Assembly (NCBI GenBank): GCA_043812455.1
Contig: JBDRMB010000024.1
Location: 1-48,398, forward strand
Direction of reading: 5' to 3'
Length of the DNA stretch: 48,398 bases
Source: JABHQR01 sp043812455
GTDB lineage: Archaea; Nanobdellota; Nanobdellia; Woesearchaeales; GW2011-AR9
Position numbers and translations under genes: made by a program. Under the pieces are notes generated by a model. That model searched no databases. It was not told where the DNA came from and saw only the letters and a list, made by a program, of their open reading frames with translations. The number at the start of each line of letters is the position of its first letter. Position 1 is the first letter of the stretch. This document shows, piece after piece, positions 1-7,950 of the stretch.

Positions 1-135
1 TGTTGGAAAATTATTCGTTACAATGTAACGAACTCCAACTTCTTCAAAACAATTGAAGATTTAATTGCGGGGATTGAAAAATTCTTACGAGGTTATTTTT
101 TTACGCTCTGTCCGTCCAACTATTTAACGCGTTGA
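1..135 (+). CDS. 3' end of a probable IS630-type DDE transposase (partial)
   Basis: Frame 1 is open from the window edge to a TGA at 133-135 and gives 44 residues. They contain RYNVTNSNFFKTIEDLIAGI followed by EKFLRGY, which resembles the extreme C-terminus of IS630/DDE-superfamily transposases, where W-K-x-x-R-Y-N-x-T-x-x-x-F-F is followed by a helix ending in FL. The catalytic DDE residues would lie upstream, outside the window. The element could be complete or a remnant; I see no clear terminal inverted repeat between 136 and 160. The family call rests on pattern memory of a short tail. Confidence 0.55.
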   Translation, partial: CWKIIRYNVTNSNFFKTIEDLIAGIEKFLRGYFFTLCPSNYLTR

Positions 136-159
136 CTATTTATTTATTTCATCACTTTT

Positions 160-180
160 TAATAGTAACCTTTATAAATA
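160..180 (+). promoter_or_regulatory. Promoter of the 235-726 gene with a TAATAGTAAC box
   Basis: TTTATAAATA at 171-180 is a good archaeal TATA box, which places the transcript start near 200-206. TAATAGTAAC (160-169) abuts it on the upstream side. The same ten bases sit in the same place at the promoter of the kinase-fold gene near 47.05 kb, where they form one arm of an inverted repeat. Confidence 0.6.
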
Positions 181-234
181 ACTTCTCACTACCTTTAGGA
201 TTGGTGTGTTCTGAGTGTAATTGGTGAAATTAAA

Positions 235-726
235 TTGGTAGGGCAAATTATTGACTTTTTAGGTGACAGGCAGGCTGAAGGTAGCAATAAAGGTATTAAA
301 GACTTTGTTGATTGGTTTATAAGGAAATGCCGTGCAAGACATGCTGAAAGTATTGATGTTCTTATTAAAAGTGGAGGAATTAATGCAGAAATAACTAAAC
401 AATTATCTCCAGGTTATGTTTCTTTTGAATATGGTGCTGAATTTACTGGACTAATCAGTGGAGGAACTATTGCTGTCGGAAAAAAAAGCCTTTGTTCCGT
501 TGCACTCAATCCTGAAAGAGAACCTACTAATTCCAGCCCTTGGGATCAACTTCAATCTTTAGGAAGGTCTTGTGTTGATTACTGTGCTCAAGAAGGATTT
601 AATAGTAGACTTTATACTTCGCTAAGACCCGGTGATGAAAGAAGAATTTTATTACATCAAAGAACAATTGAAGAAATGAGAGGAACTGATCAGGTTTATC
701 TTCCACACATGATTTTGCCTTTCTAG
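235..726 (+). CDS. Hypothetical protein, 163 aa
   Basis: I do not recognise this protein. It is soluble, with no signal peptide or membrane segment, and has a glycine-rich centre (GLISGGTIAVGKK) between mixed helical regions. The start is read as TTG at 235 because GGTGA (223-227) lies 7 nt upstream and a TATA box lies at 171-180. The frame stays open upstream only to a TAG at 196-198, with no ATG or GTG. It converges on the next gene: CTAG at 723-726 supplies the stop codons of both strands. Confidence 0.7.
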   Translation: MVGQIIDFLGDRQAEGSNKGIKDFVDWFIRKCRARHAESIDVLIKSGGINAEITKQLSPGYVSFEYGAEFTGLISGGTIAVGKKSLCSVALNPEREPTNSSPWDQLQSLGRSCVDYCAQEGFNSRLYTSLRPGDERRILLHQRTIEEMRGTDQVYLPHMILPF

Positions 727-1307
727 CTTTCTCCCAAATAACCTTTATAGGAATGGAATTTAGTTTGCATATCAAAATATTTCTTTAACATTGTCTGGAA
801 GTTGAACAGTCTGTAAACTAATTGGTCTAAATAACTAACTTCTAATTCACGCTGCATGACTTTAGAATAAATTGACCACCACAATTTAGCAAATTGTCCA
901 CCTTTAGCAAACTTTTTCTGCCAATCAAAAGTAACCTGTCCTTTAACTGAAATTTCAATACGCGCATTGCTCAACAGTTTTTTCTTCCCATCAATGTCTA
1001 CTTCTACTTCCATCATATCCCAAACATGAGTATTGATGGTAATTTTGTAAAATACTAATTCAGTTACTTTCTTATCTAAAATCCAAGTAAATTCTTGTTC
1101 AGCACCTTTCGGTCGTGGAACTTTATGTTTGTATGTTTTCTCGTGCCACTGATAACCATAATTTTTTGTCCAGTCAACAATTGCAGCGTAAAGACCATCA
1201 AAATCAAACAAACCATTATATCTAACACTATAATCAGAAGATGGCAAAGTTATTGCTTCACCGGCTTTTATATCATGATCAAGTACTGGCACTTTTAACG
1301 CTGACAT
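723..1307 (-). CDS. Conserved-looking hypothetical protein, 194 aa
   Basis: Family not recognised. The protein is rich in aromatic and charged residues, with tryptophans in DWTKNYGYQWHEKTYKHK and LWWSIYSK, and it alternates beta-like and helical segments without a signal peptide. The central part (VTELVFYKITINTHVWDMMEVEVDIDG) looks like a beta sheet. The start ATG at 1305-1307 has a TATA-like ACCTTTATAAAC (about 1334-1345) some 30 nt upstream, consistent with a leaderless or short-leader transcript. It shares its stop-codon bases with the convergent gene at 235-726. Confidence 0.7.
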   Translation of the reverse strand: MSALKVPVLDHDIKAGEAITLPSSDYSVRYNGLFDFDGLYAAIVDWTKNYGYQWHEKTYKHKVPRPKGAEQEFTWILDKKVTELVFYKITINTHVWDMMEVEVDIDGKKKLLSNARIEISVKGQVTFDWQKKFAKGGQFAKLWWSIYSKVMQRELEVSYLDQLVYRLFNFQTMLKKYFDMQTKFHSYKGYLGES

Positions 1308-1384
1308 ATAAGAGAGAATAAATTCTAAGTTTATAAAGGTTTTTTATTGGAAAAGAAAGAAGATTAAAAATAAAAAACAAAAGT

Positions 1385-4300
1385 TCATAAATTCACCTTA
1401 TCAAAACTTGCTTTAAACTCAAGTTTCTTAACCTTGAACTCGCCAAAATTAACATGTTTCTTTGCAGCATGTACAGCAGCAATTTCAATATGTTCTGCAC
1501 CTACTTTTTCCTGAATATCTTTTTCAAACTCAATTAAAGCAGTTTTCCAATCTTCAGGTACTTGCAAGTGTAAAGCAATTCTATCAGTTTTTTCCAAGCC
1601 AGCATCTTTACGTAATGCTTGAACTTTTCTCATTAACTCTCGAGCATAACCTTCGGCTTCCAGTTCTTCAGAACGTTCAGTATTAATGTAAACCATTCCA
1701 CTTTTAAATTCAGCTTCTTTGTAAAGTTCTGGAACGTCCCGTTCAATAACTACCATTTCAGGAGTTATTCTGATTTCCTGGTCATTACCACTAACTTCAA
1801 TTTTCATTAAGTAGCAAGAGTCTTTCTCAAAACTTACTTGCAGTTCATCAACAGTTGCTTGATGTAATTTGCCAATAATTTGTGGTAAAAGATTTCCATA
1901 AGAACTGCCAATTTTGCCTGGATCTGCTTTGAATTTACTTGTTACACCAGGAAGATTTTCTAAAACACTAATATCCTTAGCATTAACTTGTTTCTTCACC
2001 AGATCCCTTAACCTTTCTACTGCTTCAACGGTAGTTCCTCGTCTGGTTGCTACAACCAATTCTTTAACTGGCCATCTTAAACCTAATTGAGCTTTTTCCC
2101 TAGCATTAAGAGCAGCTTGGATAATTAATTTAACCTGATCAATTTCTTCTTCAAGTTCAAAATTGATTTTACTTTCATCACATTTAGGCCATGAAAAGTG
2201 CATAATACTTTCTTCAGGTAAGTTAAACTCTTCTTGTAAGTTTAAGTAAACGGCTTCGGTAATGAACGGAGCAATGATACTAAACATTTTCAATTGTTCA
2301 ATCAAAACTTTAGCAATTGTGTACGCGACTACTTCCTTATCTTCTCTGCTACCTAAAGCGCTTTTTTCTCTAACTAATTGAATGTAAGTTCTACTCAGTT
2401 CGAGGTAAAGGTCTTCTAATGGCAAAATAGTTTGATCAAGCTGATACTTTTCAAACATCTGTCCAACCTGTTTAATAGTAGAGTTAAGTTTTGAAATGAT
2501 ATATTTTTCTTCACTGTCCATTAAATCGTGCATTAATTTGTCGTCCAAATGGAACGGATTAAGATCATTTTCTTTCGCTAAATTGATCAACAATTTATGG
2601 ATGTTCCATAAAATGTTTAGGTACCGTGATTTAGTTACACATTCGTCCCAACTGAAATTAAAATCCTGTCCAGCATTGTTTTGACACATGTAATATCTCA
2701 AAACGTCAACACCATGTTTATCGATAAGTTCGTAAGGTGAAACAATGTTACCAAGACTTTTGCTCATCTTCTTACCTTCAATGTCGTTCAACATTCCGTA
2801 AACGTAAACGTTTTTGAAAGATTTCTTACCATACCTCAAATAAGAACATATGTTAAGCATACTGAACCATAACCGGGTCTGTTCCTTAGCTTCCATGATA
2901 GCGTCGGCAGGGAACCATTCTTCAATCAGTTCAGGATCATTATCTAAACAGTTCCAACCAGCAGTACCAGCATCTACCCAAACATCAATAATGTCAGGAA
3001 CACGGTGCATTTTACTGCCACATTTGCAGTCCAATTCAACTTTATCAATCCATGGTCGATGAAGATTTTCTGGTACAGTTCCGCCGTTAGCTTCAAGTTC
3101 TTTCCTGTCACCAATAACTTTAATCTCTTCACAATCTTCTTTATCACATTTCCATACCGGCAGAGGTGTACCCCAAAACCGTTGTCTTGAGACTGAATTA
3201 TCTTTTAGATTCTTAACCCATGATTCATAAGAATGTAATGCTGTGTCCGGCACCCAATTAACTTTGCTATTCTCTTTAATGATTTGATCTTTAATTTTGT
3301 CAACTTTGAAGAACCATTGGTATGTTATCCTGAAAATTACTGGTTTGTGACATCGCCAACAGTGTGGATATTCGTGTTCAACCTGTGTAGTTTCAATTAA
3401 TGCTCCTTCATCTTTCAAAGCTTGGATAAATGTTTTATCATCAACTTTTGCTCTTAAACCAGAGAACTTGCCCATTCCTTTAGGAAAATAACCATTTTCA
3501 CTCAAAGTGTTAAACGGTGGAATGTCGTACGGTTTACAAGCTTCCTGGTCCTCTGGACCGCAACCAGGTGCAGAATGTACTAACCCAGAACCAGCAGTAG
3601 TATCAACAAACTCTTTGCTCATGATGACGGTGTGCACGTTAGGATGATCTTTTTTTAGTTCTGCATAAGTAGAAATTTCATTTCTAAATGGATGTTCATA
3701 AGCTAGACCTTCTAACCTTTCTCCTTTAAAATCTTCAAGAACTTCCATCTCTTTTCCGGCAACTGCTGATACTACAACACCAGCTAAAGCCTTGCTTAGG
3801 ATCCATACTTCGTCTTCAACTTTGACCCGAACATAATCCAGTTCAGGATTTACCATTACTGCTAAGTTGAACGGAATGGTCCAGGGAGTTGTTGTCCAGA
3901 TGATAAGATATTCGTTATCATTTTTGGCATTAGAATCATTAACTTTAAGTTTGACAAAAATTGATGGCTCATTAACATTTTCATACTCACATTCATGTTT
4001 AGCAACAGCAGTTTCACAGTTCTGGCACCAAGTCAATACTTTCTCGCCATGATAAAGATTGTTATCTTCATATGCTTTCTTGATTAACTGCCATTCTCCT
4101 TCAATAAATTCGTTTTTGATCGGCATGTACGGCCTGGAAACGTCAAAAGTAGTACCTATTCTGACTAAATCTTCAGTCATGACTTTAGCCATAGAGGTGG
4201 AAAATTCGATACATCCTTTGATAAACTTGTCAAGACCAAACTTTTCAATATCTTCTTTAGTCTTCAGACCATACTTTTCCATAACTTTATGTGCAGTAGG

Positions 4301-4561
4301 CAGACCGTGCATGTCAAATCCGTTTCTGTCCCAAATATGACAACCCTTACTTCTTTGATATCTAAGGATCATATCTTTCAGAGCATAATTCCAGGCATGA
4401 CCTAAATGGAATTTACCAGATGTGTACGGTGGACCGTCTAGGAAGTAGAATTTTTTCCCTTCTTTGTTCTTTTCCCTAAGCTTGTCCATGATTTTTTTCT
4501 GTTTCCAAAAATCTAAGATCTGTTCTTCAACTTGCTGAGCATCATACTTATCGAATTTCAT
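1385..4561 (-). CDS. ileS: Isoleucyl-tRNA synthetase (archaeal/eukaryal type)
   Basis: Class I aminoacyl-tRNA synthetase that charges tRNA-Ile and edits misactivated valine. At 1058 aa it has the normal length for the archaeal/eukaryotic form. Visible landmarks are the HIGH motif as HLGH (residues 52-55, in GKFHLGHAWN), a long CP1 editing insertion (about 190-400), Cys pairs in a zinc-ribbon-like insert (about 470-515), KMSKS in KKMSKSLGN (about residue 598) and a long C-terminal anticodon-binding region. The ATG at 4559-4561 has TTTTTAAAAG about 27-35 nt upstream on the minus strand, which suggests a leaderless transcript. It stands alone rather than in an operon. Confidence 0.97.
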   Translation of the reverse strand: MKFDKYDAQQVEEQILDFWKQKKIMDKLREKNKEGKKFYFLDGPPYTSGKFHLGHAWNYALKDMILRYQRSKGCHIWDRNGFDMHGLPTAHKVMEKYGLKTKEDIEKFGLDKFIKGCIEFSTSMAKVMTEDLVRIGTTFDVSRPYMPIKNEFIEGEWQLIKKAYEDNNLYHGEKVLTWCQNCETAVAKHECEYENVNEPSIFVKLKVNDSNAKNDNEYLIIWTTTPWTIPFNLAVMVNPELDYVRVKVEDEVWILSKALAGVVVSAVAGKEMEVLEDFKGERLEGLAYEHPFRNEISTYAELKKDHPNVHTVIMSKEFVDTTAGSGLVHSAPGCGPEDQEACKPYDIPPFNTLSENGYFPKGMGKFSGLRAKVDDKTFIQALKDEGALIETTQVEHEYPHCWRCHKPVIFRITYQWFFKVDKIKDQIIKENSKVNWVPDTALHSYESWVKNLKDNSVSRQRFWGTPLPVWKCDKEDCEEIKVIGDRKELEANGGTVPENLHRPWIDKVELDCKCGSKMHRVPDIIDVWVDAGTAGWNCLDNDPELIEEWFPADAIMEAKEQTRLWFSMLNICSYLRYGKKSFKNVYVYGMLNDIEGKKMSKSLGNIVSPYELIDKHGVDVLRYYMCQNNAGQDFNFSWDECVTKSRYLNILWNIHKLLINLAKENDLNPFHLDDKLMHDLMDSEEKYIISKLNSTIKQVGQMFEKYQLDQTILPLEDLYLELSRTYIQLVREKSALGSREDKEVVAYTIAKVLIEQLKMFSIIAPFITEAVYLNLQEEFNLPEESIMHFSWPKCDESKINFELEEEIDQVKLIIQAALNAREKAQLGLRWPVKELVVATRRGTTVEAVERLRDLVKKQVNAKDISVLENLPGVTSKFKADPGKIGSSYGNLLPQIIGKLHQATVDELQVSFEKDSCYLMKIEVSGNDQEIRITPEMVVIERDVPELYKEAEFKSGMVYINTERSEELEAEGYARELMRKVQALRKDAGLEKTDRIALHLQVPEDWKTALIEFEKDIQEKVGAEHIEIAAVHAAKKHVNFGEFKVKKLEFKASFDKVNL

Positions 4562-4709
4562 GCTTGAGAAGTAATAGGGTTGCTTTTAAAAAGATTGTTA
4601 TTGGTTTTATGCTGGTATTAGAAGTAAATATAAGAATTCTTAATAGAAAAATTTATAAGTAACCTTTTAGTTTAATAACTTAAAGGTAGTGACAAGCTAA
4701 AAACATAAA

Positions 4710-5273
4710 ATGATAGCACAAATCGCACAAGAAGAAATTGTATCTCGATGGGGTTTAGGTAGATCTAGGAACCGTTCTGTACCTGCAAAAAAAACTTCAG
4801 AAGGTTTAGCAAGAGTAATAGACTTTGTAGGAGCTCTTAAATCTAAACAAAATCCATTATGTCATGTTACTAATCTAAATTATAATGCAGTTTATGATGC
4901 AGACATTTTTCTACAAGCTTTTGAACTTGAAGAAGAAGTCGGTACTTTAAGTGAAGATCTTAATGATGATAAACTCTATGCTTTAATTGAAGAAACTGCT
5001 CGATATTTCTCTGGAACTTTAGGAAACAAATCCTTAGTTGATTTCAGAACTGAAAGCCAAGAAGCAAATCTACAAATTAGGGCTGATTTAATGAATGCAG
5101 GATTTGAATATTTTACAGAAGCTCATGATTGGAAAGAAGTTAGAGAATTAGTTCAACTTTATGAATCTTCAGATTGTGCTATGATTGTTACAGATCATTA
5201 TGATCAAGAAACTGGAAAGGCACAACCAGGTAGAGTTGATTTATTCTATAAAATACAAGAAATAGAGAATTAA
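4710..5273 (+). CDS. Hypothetical protein, 187 aa
   Basis: Unknown family. Acidic soluble protein with a basic N-terminal stretch (SRWGLGRSRNRSVPAKK) and a central acidic helix (FELEEEVGTLSEDLNDDKLY). There is no signal peptide. A TATA box ATTTATAAG (4651-4659) precedes it, and AGGTAGTGA upstream of the ATG could serve as a weak ribosome binding site. It converges on the membrane winged-helix gene with 2 nt between the stop codons. Confidence 0.7.
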   Translation: MIAQIAQEEIVSRWGLGRSRNRSVPAKKTSEGLARVIDFVGALKSKQNPLCHVTNLNYNAVYDADIFLQAFELEEEVGTLSEDLNDDKLYALIEETARYFSGTLGNKSLVDFRTESQEANLQIRADLMNAGFEYFTEAHDWKEVRELVQLYESSDCAMIVTDHYDQETGKAQPGRVDLFYKIQEIEN

Positions 5274-5275
5274 TT

Positions 5276-6136
5276 CTATTCTTTCAACAAGATAATATTA
5301 CCACGACCACGTTTAACTTTCTCAATCTTACCTTTATGCTCAAGTTCTGTAATAATCAAACTAACCTTAGATTCAGATATATCCATCATTTCCTTTCTCA
5401 GCTCTTTCTGAGTAATTCTGCCATCATTAGTCTTGATTACATCCAAAGCACGTTTAATATAGCCAGGAGTTTCATTATTTTCAAGTTCCTCTTTTATACT
5501 AGCTAATTTTTCTTCTCGTGTAAGAGATTTTTTAGGCTCAGAATCAATTTTTTGCTGTTCATTTTCAACATCTTCAGGTATTCCTACAATTATTGTTTTT
5601 CCTTCAGATTTAGGCTCAGTTTCAAGCTCTTTTTCTTCAGAATTGTCCTTTAGATTTACTTCCTGAATCCCTTTCTTCTTCCTTCCAAAAAGACTTTTTC
5701 TTTGTGGGTATTTCTTACGAGCAATAATAATTCGTCCTACTAGCACCAGAATTATGCCTATAGCAGCTAAATATGCCCACCATCTGGTTTTATTTTCTTC
5801 ATTTTCAATTGGAGTTATTTCTCCTTCATCCCCAATAATTGGAAATAAGAACAAATCATACACAAAAGTTCCTTCTGAAGTTACTGAAATTGTTTCTTCT
5901 GTAATCAAATCTCCTTTACTTGCTCTTAAAGTATAATCTCCAGTTGGTAATTCTAAACTATAAGTTCCATCTTTGGACAAATATTGCTGGATTGGTTGTG
6001 TATCAATTTCTAACAGAACATTTTCTACTTGTTCAAGCTCGTAATCATAAATGGTACCTGTTAAAGTAGCAGCTTGAACTAGGCCCATGTTTAAGATAAA
6101 AAGTACAATTGTTAAAATTAAGAGTTTATTTTTCAT
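5276..6136 (-). CDS. Membrane-anchored protein with external beta domain and cytoplasmic winged helix
   Basis: 286 aa. The order is: signal peptide or first membrane segment (residues 1-22, hydrophobic LLILTIVLFILNMGLV); a small beta-sandwich like a carboxypeptidase regulatory/PEGA-type domain (about 24-95, with LTGTIYDYELEQVENVLLEI); one membrane helix (about 118-138); a charged linker rich in Lys and Glu; and a C-terminal winged helix-turn-helix (about 229-286, RITQKELRKEMMDISESKVS, ending GRGNIILLKE). Archaea use this architecture for putative one-component membrane regulators; the target here is unknown. Its ATG overlaps the stop of the upstream gene by 1 nt (TAATG), so the two are translationally coupled. 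Confidence 0.8.
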   Translation of the reverse strand: MKNKLLILTIVLFILNMGLVQAATLTGTIYDYELEQVENVLLEIDTQPIQQYLSKDGTYSLELPTGDYTLRASKGDLITEETISVTSEGTFVYDLFLFPIIGDEGEITPIENEENKTRWWAYLAAIGIILVLVGRIIIARKKYPQRKSLFGRKKKGIQEVNLKDNSEEKELETEPKSEGKTIIVGIPEDVENEQQKIDSEPKKSLTREEKLASIKEELENNETPGYIKRALDVIKTNDGRITQKELRKEMMDISESKVSLIITELEHKGKIEKVKRGRGNIILLKE

Positions 6137-6498
6137 TATTGTTCACTTGGATGAGTAGTTCTTCTAATTGGCTCTTCACCAACTCTATTGCCATGATACC
6201 AAAATTCATCACCCATCAATCCACCTAATGAATAACCGCTAAGCATACCATCATCTCTTAATATTGCAGTATAATGTCTACCTCCAAACCTTGCTAGTAC
6301 ATTGCCTTCAGAATCTACAATTGCTTTACCAGTAGAAATCTCTCGTATAAAATAGTCAGTCTCACCACCATGGGACCCAACAATCTTTTGTCGAATTCCT
6401 TTACTCGTTTTTACTCTTTTAACACGGCAACCAGTATCATGATCCTTTTTAGGAAAACCCAGTAATGCAGATATATCATTAACCTTTCTTTGAGCCAT
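6136..6498 (-). CDS. Hypothetical protein, 120 aa, coupled to the membrane regulator
   Basis: Unknown family. It begins MAQRKVNDISALLGFPKKDH and has two short beta-rich units (TGKAIVDSEGNVLARFGGRHY) that look like a small barrel or a WG/beta-hairpin repeat. There is no membrane segment. The ATG at 6496-6498 has a TATA-like TTTTTTATAATA about 29 nt upstream, consistent with leaderless transcription. Its stop overlaps the start of the downstream membrane winged-helix gene (TAATG), so the proteins probably act together; a soluble partner or ligand is an inference. Confidence 0.7.
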   Translation of the reverse strand: MAQRKVNDISALLGFPKKDHDTGCRVKRVKTSKGIRQKIVGSHGGETDYFIREISTGKAIVDSEGNVLARFGGRHYTAILRDDGMLSGYSLGGLMGDEFWYHGNRVGEEPIRRTTHPSEQ

Positions 6499-6757
6499 TT
6501 TCTATCCAGGAGTGGTACTATTATAAAAAATTTGTTATAATTGTTATTAGATTTAAAACAAATAAAAAGCAACAATTTAGCCATACTGCTTATATTTGGC
6601 AAAAATCAAGCTTGATAAAGTTTAAAATGTTAAAAACAGACTGATTCTAAACTCAAACGCCAAGCATCTTTAAAAAGAAATGCCCTCACTAAATGTAGTA
6701 TGAAAAACAGCAAATCGCTAAAACTAATAATAAAAAACAAACCACGAGGTGTAAACT

Positions 6758-7816
6758 ATGAAAAACTATTCGAAACTATTTGCCTTGCTAGTTGTAGGGA
6801 TAATGATGCTGAGCATGTTACCTCTTGCGCTAGCCGATAATGATGCCAGTAATGGAAATGCTGGAAATGAAGATGTAGAGGAAGTTGAAGAAGACACAAC
6901 TGTAGAAGATGTGGAAGAAACCGAAAATGATTCTAATGGTAAGGGACCACTTCAAGCTATGAAAGAAAAAGTTATTGAAGCTAAAGAACAAAAATTAGAA
7001 GCAATCCAGGAAAGACAGGAAGAAAGAGCAGAAATGCATTCTCAAAAAGCTGATATTGCAGGTTTAAGAGCAGAATTAGTTGGATGTATTGGTTCTGGAG
7101 AAGATTGTAGTGAAAAAAGAAATGAAGTTCGTGGTGCTGTCCACAATCATTTATTGTACGCTGCTGAAAAAATCTTAGAAGCAATTGAACATTTAGAAGA
7201 ACAAGTGGAAGAATCTGATATTGATAGTGAAGCTCAGGATGAAATTTTAACAGATTTAGCTGCTCAGAAAGCTGACATTGAAGAAGCTTTAGCCAATATT
7301 GAAGAGTTAGGTGATGAAGCTGACCCTTCAGATATTAAAGATGCAGTTAACGAATTAAAAGCTTCATGGAAAGAAATCAGACCAACATTCCACTGGACTA
7401 TTGCAATGTTAAGCAACTCTCGAATCGATAACTTGTTAGAAAAATCTGAAACTACAGCTGACAAACTTGGTGAGATGATTGACGAATTAGCTGAAAATGG
7501 TTACGATACTTCAGATCTTGAAGATCAGTTAGATGATTTTGAAGCTAAAATAGCTGAAGCTCAAGAAAGTAGTGATAAAGCTGAAGAAGCATACTTAGCA
7601 GTAGAATCAAGTGAAGATAAAAGTGATGCTGTAAAAGAAGCTCACGAATATCAGATGGAAGCTAAGGAAAGTATTCGTGAAGCTAGAGAAATCTTGCGTG
7701 ACCTTTTTCATGACATCAAAGAAGCTAAATTAGGTTTAGCTGAAGTTGAAGAGGAAGAAGTTGTTGAGGAAGAAGCCGAAGAAACTCCTGAAGTAGAAGA
7801 GGAGGAAGAACAATAA
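6758..7816 (+). CDS. Secreted acidic coiled-coil protein
   Basis: 352 aa. It has a Sec signal peptide (residues 1-26, LFALLVVGIMMLSMLPLALA, with cleavage likely after ALA), then almost wholly helical, heptad-like acidic sequence, a single Cys pair (CIGSGEDC, about residues 116-123) and a Glu-rich tail. It resembles the long helical surface proteins (DUF5667-like) common in DPANN archaea; exact family uncertain. AGGTG upstream of the ATG is the ribosome binding site. The leader begins after TTTAAAAAG near 6670 and is unusually long, about 60 nt. A GC-rich structured region follows the stop. Confidence 0.8.
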   Translation: MKNYSKLFALLVVGIMMLSMLPLALADNDASNGNAGNEDVEEVEEDTTVEDVEETENDSNGKGPLQAMKEKVIEAKEQKLEAIQERQEERAEMHSQKADIAGLRAELVGCIGSGEDCSEKRNEVRGAVHNHLLYAAEKILEAIEHLEEQVEESDIDSEAQDEILTDLAAQKADIEEALANIEELGDEADPSDIKDAVNELKASWKEIRPTFHWTIAMLSNSRIDNLLEKSETTADKLGEMIDELAENGYDTSDLEDQLDDFEAKIAEAQESSDKAEEAYLAVESSEDKSDAVKEAHEYQMEAKESIREAREILRDLFHDIKEAKLGLAEVEEEEVVEEEAEETPEVEEEEEQ

Positions 7817-7834
7817 ATAGATCATAGTGAGAAT

Positions 7835-7903
7835 CGCCCCTCGCAAAATGTCGAAAACCAATGGTTTTTGACGCTCGGGATGTGAATTCCGTAGCATTTC
7901 AAG
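7835..7903 (+). ncRNA. GC-rich structured intergenic segment (possible 3'UTR RNA or small RNA)
   Basis: This stretch is clearly richer in G and C than its AT-rich surroundings. It forms a 10-bp hairpin: GTC-G-AAAACC (7850-7859) with GGTTTT-T-GAC (7863-7872), 3-nt loop. Flanking CCC/GGG can pair below an internal loop. A second hairpin with a T run follows directly. It lies 19 nt past the stop of the coiled-coil gene, so it may be that gene's 3'UTR or a separate RNA. No convincing box C/D or ACA element is present. Confidence 0.4.
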
Positions 7904-7950
7904 CCGGAAGGTTGACAACCTCTTTTCCTTCCGGTGATTTTTTTATTTTT
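7904..7950 (+). terminator. Hairpin plus T-run terminator
   Basis: CCGGAAGG (7904-7911) pairs perfectly with CCTTCCGG (7927-7934) across a 15-nt loop, and a nearly uninterrupted T run follows (7938-7950). It ends transcription of the coiled-coil gene or of the structured RNA. Archaeal termination usually needs only the T tract, so the strong stem is noteworthy. Confidence 0.6.

Noticed and set aside
2850..4340. Several open frames antisense to ileS
   Set aside because: They lie wholly inside ileS, lack promoters and ribosome binding sites, and read as low-complexity shadows of its codons.
6700..6840. Small frame starting MKNSKSLK in the coiled-coil leader
   Set aside because: It overlaps the true start in another frame and runs through the signal-peptide codons; no ribosome binding site.
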